From the NCBI RefSeq assembly GCF_003387075.1, contig NZ_QUMQ01000001.1, positions 1,550,001 to 1,614,000 on the forward strand: a stretch of DNA of 64,000 nucleotides. Reading direction: 5' to 3'. The position numbers were made by a program, and so were the translations under genes. This document shows positions 59,684 to 64,000 of this stretch, piece by piece. Position 1 is the first letter of the stretch; each line of letters starts with the position of its first letter. The stretch is from Asanoa ferruginea. Its GTDB lineage: Bacteria; Actinomycetota; Actinomycetes; Mycobacteriales; Micromonosporaceae. Below the pieces are notes generated by a model. The model worked only from the letters and a program-made list of their open reading frames with translations. It had not been told where the DNA came from and ran no database searches.

Positions 59684-61107
59684 GTGTCGAACAGAGCGCC
59701 ACCCCGCAGCCACCGGCGCCGGGCACGCGGCGGGTGTTCGCGTCGTGGGGCGCTGCCGCGCGGTGGCCGGCGGTCTGGGTGTTCATCGCGCTGGCCATCG
59801 CCGGCATCGTGATCCTGTGCTTGTCGTTCGGCCCCGCCATCGCCGACGCGCCGGCCGCGTTCGTGCTCGCGGTCATCCTGTTCGGGATTCACGGCGCCGT
59901 GTTCGTGACGATCATCCGGGCGGTCGACTGGCTCGAGCCCGAGCCGCGCTGGCTGTTCGCCGCCGCGCTGGTCTGGGGCGGCTTCGTCGCCAGCGCCAAC
60001 GCGCTGCGGGCCAACACCGCGCTCGAGTCGATCCTGGTCAAGATGACCTCGCTCGGGTTCGTGCGCGACTGGGCCGCGGCGATCGAGGGGCCGACCGACG
60101 AGGAGATCCTCAAGACGCTCGGCATCGTGATGATCGTGCTGCTGGCCCGCCGGCAGATCAACAGCGTTCTAGACGGCGTGGTGTACGGAGCATTCGTCGG
60201 TCTCGGGTTCCAGGAGATCGAGAACATCACCTACAGCCTCAACGCCGTGGCGGCCGCCGGCACCGACAGCCTCGGCCCAGTGCTCCAGACGTTCATCGTC
60301 CGCGGGCTGCTCGCCGGGCTGTGGAGCCACACGGTCTACAGCGCGATCGCCGGAGCCGGCGTGGCGTACGCCGTGTTGCATCGGGAACGCTCCTGGGTCA
60401 ACCGGATCGGCGTCGCGCTCGGCGCCCTGGCCCTGGCGTGGTTGATGCACTTCCTCTGGAACTCACCGGCGGCGGCCTCGCTGACCAACAACGCCGGCCT
60501 CTACGGCACCCTGCTCGTGCTGCTGGTCAAGGGGCTGCTGATCCTCGGCACGTTCCTGATCCTGTTGCACTTCTTCCGCAAGGACGAATACGAGGGCGTG
60601 GCCGGCCCGCTGGAGAGCCTGCGCAACCCGTGGATCGCCACGCACAACGAGATCATCGCGTTGCGCGGCTGGCGCAGCCGGGGCCGGGCGCGCTGGAACG
60701 CCTACGTCTACGCGGGTGCGCGCGGCTATCGCCGGGTCCGCCAACTCCAGCGCGCGCAGGCCGACATCGCCGTCGACATGCGCGACAACGGCGAGGCCGG
60801 ATACACCGCCCGCCTGCCCGAGTTGCAGCGCGCCCGCTACGGCGTCTACAACCTGGGCATCTCCGACGCCGACGCGCTGCACCCGACCACCACCGCCGGC
60901 TGGATCTCGTTCGTGCTGGCCTTCGCGGTGCTGATCAACCCGATCTTCCTGATCCTGCCGCTCGGCTTCCTGATCTTCGGGGTCACCCGGGCCCGGTCGC
61001 GGCGGCAACGGGCCGACCCCCGGCTGCGCACCGCCGCCATTCTCGCCCTGGTCTTCACCCTGGCCTACGTGGTCAGCCTGATCGCCCGGGCGGCGACGCT
61101 CTACTGA
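59680..61107 (+). CDS. PrsW-family intramembrane metalloprotease
   Basis: 475 residues, ATG start. Polytopic membrane protein with the PrsW motifs: AIEGPTDEEILKTL (EE pair), GLGFQEIENITYSL (E..EN), GLWSHTVYSAIAGAG (metal-binding His) and LAWLMHFLWNS (second His). In Bacillus, PrsW cuts an anti-sigma factor within the membrane. The C-terminal 140 residues form a cytoplasmic region followed by two more transmembrane segments. Co-translated with the small membrane-anchored protein before it; an ECF sigma gene follows 34 nt later. Confidence 0.9.
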   Translation: MSVEQSATPQPPAPGTRRVFASWGAAARWPAVWVFIALAIAGIVILCLSFGPAIADAPAAFVLAVILFGIHGAVFVTIIRAVDWLEPEPRWLFAAALVWGGFVASANALRANTALESILVKMTSLGFVRDWAAAIEGPTDEEILKTLGIVMIVLLARRQINSVLDGVVYGAFVGLGFQEIENITYSLNAVAAAGTDSLGPVLQTFIVRGLLAGLWSHTVYSAIAGAGVAYAVLHRERSWVNRIGVALGALALAWLMHFLWNSPAAASLTNNAGLYGTLLVLLVKGLLILGTFLILLHFFRKDEYEGVAGPLESLRNPWIATHNEIIALRGWRSRGRARWNAYVYAGARGYRRVRQLQRAQADIAVDMRDNGEAGYTARLPELQRARYGVYNLGISDADALHPTTTAGWISFVLAFAVLINPIFLILPLGFLIFGVTRARSRRQRADPRLRTAAILALVFTLAYVVSLIARAATLY

Positions 61108-61141
61108 TCGCAGCAGCGGGCGGGGTCGTAGGCTTCTGGTC

Positions 61142-62380
61142 GTGGGCACGGAAGAGCTGCTCAGGGAGCTGGCGCCGCAGGTGCTGGGTGCGCTGGTGCG
61201 CCGCTACGGCCACTTCGACGCGGCGGAAGACGCCGTGCAGGAGGCGCTGCTCGCGGCGGCGACCCAGTGGCCGGCCGACGGTCAGCCCGACGATCCGCGC
61301 GCCTGGCTGATCCGGGTCGCGTCGCGGCGCCTGATCGACCAGCTACGCAGCGACGAATCCCGGCGGCAACGCGAGGAGAACGACTTCCAGCGCGACCCTT
61401 CCGCCACCCGGGTCGCGCCGCCGGCTGACGCCGAGCCGACCGACAGCGACGACTCGCTGGTGCTGCTGTTCCTCTGCTGCCACCCGGCGATCGCGGTGCC
61501 GGCGCAGGTGGCGCTCACCCTTCGGGCCGTCGGCGGCCTCACCACGGCCGAGATCGCGAGCGCCTTCCTGGTGCCCGAGCCGACCATGGGACAGCGGATC
61601 AGCCGCGCCAAGCAGAAGATCAAGTCGTCCGGGCTCGGGTTCGAGCTGCCGCCGCCGGAGTCGCGGGACGCGCGGCTGGACGCCGTACTCCAGGTGCTTT
61701 ATCTGATCTTCAACGAGGGCTACACGAGCAGTTCCGGGCCGCATCTCGCCCGGGTCGAGCTGTCCGCGGAAGCGATCCGGCTCGCCCGCATGCTGCACCG
61801 GCTGCTGCCCGACGACGGCGAGGCGGCCGGCCTGCTCGCGCTGATGCTGTTGACCGACGCCCGGCGCCCGGCCCGCATAGGTCCCGCCGGGGAGTTGGTG
61901 CCGCTCGACGAGCAGGACCGGTCGCGGTGGGACCGGGCGGCGATCGCCGAGGGGGTCGGGCTCGTCACCGGCGCGCTGGCCCGCACCCGACCCGGCGCCT
62001 ACCAGCTCCAGGCGGCGATCGCCGCGGTGCACGACGAGGCGGCCAGCGCGGCCGACACCGACTGGCGGCAGGTGCTGGCGCTCTACGAGCTGCTGGAGCG
62101 GGTGACCGACAGCCCGATGGTCCGGCTCAACAAGGCCGTCGCGGTCGCGATGGTGGCCGGTCCGCAGGCCGGGCTCGACCTGCTGGCCACGCTCGACGGC
62201 GACGAGCGGATGACCAGACACCACCGGCTGGCTGCCGTACGCGCACACCTGCTCGAACTGGCCGGCGACGCCGACGGTGCCGCGGCGGCCTATGTGGACG
62301 CCGCCGGCCGCACGCTCAGCGAGCCGGAACAGCGCTACCTGCGCGACCGGGCCCGGCGGCTGGTGGCCGCGGCGCCATGA
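61142..62380 (+). CDS. ECF sigma factor with C-terminal extension (SigJ/ECF42-like, DUF6596)
   Basis: 412 residues, GTG start. Region 2 (FDAAEDAVQEALLAAATQWPADGQPDDPRAWLIRVASRRLIDQLRSDE) and region 4 (LTTAEIASAFLVPEPTMGQRISRAKQKI) are followed by the long helical extension typical of this class (LDAVLQVLYLIFNEGYTSSSG, then TPR-like helices). Members usually regulate a DGPF/YCII-type protein gene; none is adjacent here. It overlaps the DNA polymerase IV gene by 4 nt, so the two are co-expressed. Confidence 0.93.
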   Translation: MGTEELLRELAPQVLGALVRRYGHFDAAEDAVQEALLAAATQWPADGQPDDPRAWLIRVASRRLIDQLRSDESRRQREENDFQRDPSATRVAPPADAEPTDSDDSLVLLFLCCHPAIAVPAQVALTLRAVGGLTTAEIASAFLVPEPTMGQRISRAKQKIKSSGLGFELPPPESRDARLDAVLQVLYLIFNEGYTSSSGPHLARVELSAEAIRLARMLHRLLPDDGEAAGLLALMLLTDARRPARIGPAGELVPLDEQDRSRWDRAAIAEGVGLVTGALARTRPGAYQLQAAIAAVHDEAASAADTDWRQVLALYELLERVTDSPMVRLNKAVAVAMVAGPQAGLDLLATLDGDERMTRHHRLAAVRAHLLELAGDADGAAAAYVDAAGRTLSEPEQRYLRDRARRLVAAAP

Positions 62381-63408
62381 CCTGGCTGCTGCACGTCGAC
62401 ATGGACCAGTTCGTGGCCGCGGTGGAGATCCTGCGCCACCCGGAGTTGCGCGGCCGGCCGGTCGTGGTCGGCGGCGCGGGCGACCCGACGGCGCGTCGGC
62501 AGGTGGTCTCGACGGCTTCCTACGAGGCCCGAGCGCACGGTGTCCACTCCGGAATGCCGTTGCGCCGAGCCGCGCAGCTCTGCCCGGAGGCGGTGTTCCT
62601 GGCGACCGACCCGGCCGCCTACAGCGCGGCGTCCGATGAGGTGATGGCGGTGCTGCGCCGCTTCCCGGTCGACGTCGAGGTCTGGGGTTGGGACGAGGCG
62701 TTCATCGGCGGCGACATCGCCGACCCGGTCGCCTTGGCCGTCAAGCTCAAGGCGGCGGTGTTCGCGGCGACCGGGCTGTCCTGCGCGATCGGCATCGGCG
62801 AGAACAAGCTCCAGGCCAAGACGGCGGCCCGGTTCGGCAAGCCGGGTGGCGTGCACACGTTGACGACCGCGACCTGGCTCGACGTGATGGGTCCGCGTCC
62901 GGCGGCGGAGCTCTGGGGAGTCGGCCCGAAGACCACCCGCAAGCTCGACGAGTTGGGCCTGCACACGGTCGCCGAGCTCGCCGGCACGCCGGCGGAGGCG
63001 CTGATCGAACGGTTCGGGCCGCGGATGGCGGCGTGGCTGCCGGTGGCCGCGGCCGGTGGTGGCGACACGCACATCAGCACCGAACCGTGGGTGGCCCGGT
63101 CGAAGAGCCGCGAGAACACTTACGCCGAAGACCTGTCCGACCCGGCGGAGATCGCCCGCGAAGTGGCCGGGATGGCCCGCGCGCTGACCGCCGACGTGGT
63201 CGCCGACGGGCGCGAGATCACCCACGTCGCGGTCAAGGTGCGCTACGTCAGCTTCTTCACGCCGACCCGGGAGACGAAGCTGCGCGCCGGGCCGACCACC
63301 GATCCCGACGTCGTCGAGCGGGCCGCCGTCGGGCTGCTGGAGAAGTTCGAGTGGAAGCGGCCGGTGCGGCTGCTCGGTGTGCGGGTCAACCTGGCGATGC
63401 CGGACTGA
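62377..63408 (+). CDS. dinB: DNA polymerase IV (Y-family, DinB)
   Basis: 343 residues from ATG 62377. LHVDMDQFVAAVEIL holds the first catalytic Asp, STASYEARAHGVHSGMPLRRA is the Y-family finger signature, and VWGWDEAFIG carries the second acidic pair (the usual SxDE is WDE here). LWGVGPKTTRKLDELGLHTVAEL is the helix-hairpin-helix thumb, and a little-finger domain follows. It performs translesion synthesis. Coupling to an ECF sigma gene is unusual and suggests stress-controlled mutagenesis. Confidence 0.93.
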   Translation: MTWLLHVDMDQFVAAVEILRHPELRGRPVVVGGAGDPTARRQVVSTASYEARAHGVHSGMPLRRAAQLCPEAVFLATDPAAYSAASDEVMAVLRRFPVDVEVWGWDEAFIGGDIADPVALAVKLKAAVFAATGLSCAIGIGENKLQAKTAARFGKPGGVHTLTTATWLDVMGPRPAAELWGVGPKTTRKLDELGLHTVAELAGTPAEALIERFGPRMAAWLPVAAAGGGDTHISTEPWVARSKSRENTYAEDLSDPAEIAREVAGMARALTADVVADGREITHVAVKVRYVSFFTPTRETKLRAGPTTDPDVVERAAVGLLEKFEWKRPVRLLGVRVNLAMPD

Positions 63409-64000
63409 CCACGTCGGCCAGCCGCTCGACCTGGTCGAGCGACGGCACGGTCGGATTCAGGTAAAGCTCGGTGACGCCGACCGCTTCGAACGCCTCGACC
63501 CGGGCCCGGATCGCTTCGGGGGTACGCAACGCGTTGGTCGCGATCCCGTCGGCGTAGGCGCCGAGGAAGGCGTAGTAGTGGCGCAGGTAGGCCAGCGACC
63601 GCTCCTCGGCGTCGTCGCCGAGCGAGAAGTAGGCCAGCGCGGTGATCCGCGGCTCGCCCTCGCGGCCGGCTTCCCGCCAGGCGGTGCGGACCCGGGCGGC
63701 ATATTCACCGACCTGCTCCGGGCCGCCGCCACCGATGGCGCCACCGGCACCCCACGACACCAGCCGGCGGAACGCCGCGTCGCCGGTGCCACCGATGATG
63801 ACGGGAACCGCGCGGGCGTTGACGGGAGCCGGCGAGTGCTCGGGGTCGCCCGACCAGATGCGGTGGATCCGGTCGAGCGTGCGGTCGAACTCGCGGCCTC
63901 GCCGGGTGAAGTCGACGCCCATCACCTCGAAGTCGTCGGGCCGGCCGCCCGCGGCCAGACCCAACGTCAGCCGGCCGCCGGAGATCTGATCGACCGTCGC
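63386..64000 (-). CDS. LLM-class flavin-dependent oxidoreductase (partial)
   Basis: The C-terminal 204 residues are in the window; the 5' part lies beyond 64000. ISGGRLTLGLAAGGRPDDFEVMGVDFTRRGREFDRTLDRIHRIWSG is the luciferase-like monooxygenase signature, and PVIIGGTGDAAFRRLVSWGAGG a second. The family uses F420 or FMN. It converges on dinB with a 23-nt overlap. Confidence 0.9.
   Translation of the reverse strand, partial: ATVDQISGGRLTLGLAAGGRPDDFEVMGVDFTRRGREFDRTLDRIHRIWSGDPEHSPAPVNARAVPVIIGGTGDAAFRRLVSWGAGGAIGGGGPEQVGEYAARVRTAWREAGREGEPRITALAYFSLGDDAEERSLAYLRHYYAFLGAYADGIATNALRTPEAIRARVEAFEAVGVTELYLNPTVPSLDQVERLADVVSPASPG

Noticed and set aside
1-64000. tRNA, rRNA, integrase or transposase genes
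   Set aside because: None was recognised by reading both strands; a dedicated tRNA and insertion-sequence search would be needed to exclude them fully.

Overview
The base composition (very high G+C), frequent GTG starts, heavy use of 1-16 nt gene overlaps and the gene families present all point to a chromosomal segment of a high-GC actinomycete, most likely a Micromonosporaceae-type organism. That placement is inferred from gene content; no rRNA or other marker gene lies in the window. I see no tRNA or rRNA gene, no insertion sequence with a transposase, no prophage and no CRISPR array. About 58 protein genes fill the window, with a few intergenic stretches that hold repeats or dyad operators.

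Layout. 0-5 kb: two tandem paralogous membrane-anchored metalloprotease-type genes (the first runs off the left edge), tRNA 2'-phosphotransferase KptA, an RCK/TrkA channel-like protein, a MarR regulator and a small protein that ends in a long inverted repeat. 5-8.4 kb: protein O-mannosyltransferase, an ECF sigma factor and its overlapping membrane-anchored partner. 8.4-15 kb: an IclR-controlled catabolic cluster: amidohydrolase on one side; class III CoA-transferase, citryl-CoA-lyase-like enzyme, LigB- and LigA-type extradiol dioxygenase subunits and a quinone-reductase-like MDR enzyme on the other. A matching CGGAC-N4-GTCCG dyad lies before each divergent start. 15-17.7 kb: MFS drug exporter with TetR regulator behind a 34-bp dyad, and a YccF protein. 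17.7-21.3 kb: TRAP transporter (fused permease plus TAXI binding lipoprotein). 21.2-24.8 kb: WYL regulator, geranylgeranyl-reductase-like flavoenzyme and an FAD-linked oxidase in one operon.

24.8-26.2 kb: a VOC protein facing an Erm-type 23S rRNA methyltransferase. The erm gene has an upstream reading frame with an Arg-Ile-Arg motif, followed by hairpins that can cover its ribosome-binding site; it looks like an uncatalogued macrolide-sensing translational attenuator. 26.2-31.9 kb: a non-phosphorylated L-fucose-type oxidative pathway (aldose dehydrogenase, lactonase, L-fuconate dehydratase, SDR, GntR regulator) with repeated ATACATCCGATGT-like sites. 31.9-34.3 kb: cytochrome bd oxidase cydAB behind a GTAGTA/TACTAC dyad cluster. 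34.3-41.6 kb: SDR, acylphosphatase, methyltransferase, MFS, DUF4240, GH36 alpha-galactosidase, and a divergent SDR/LysR pair.

41.6-47.1 kb: a two-component system divergent from a MacB-type ABC exporter, then a STAS protein. 47.1-49.4 kb: a divergent SDR/TetR pair whose 3' ends both run into tandem repeats (51 bp and 30 bp). 49.4-54.2 kb: ABC-2 exporter with GbsR/MarR-type regulator, then a TetR/epimerase pair, both with clear palindromic operators. 54-58.3 kb: a membrane protein, a second two-component system, an array of long palindromes with exact 79-bp period, and a trypsin-like membrane protease. 58.3-64 kb: an iron-box-controlled DUF2470 (HugZ-like) gene, a membrane-anchored protein with a PrsW protease, an ECF sigma factor, DNA polymerase IV and the end of a luciferase-like oxidoreductase that runs off the right edge.
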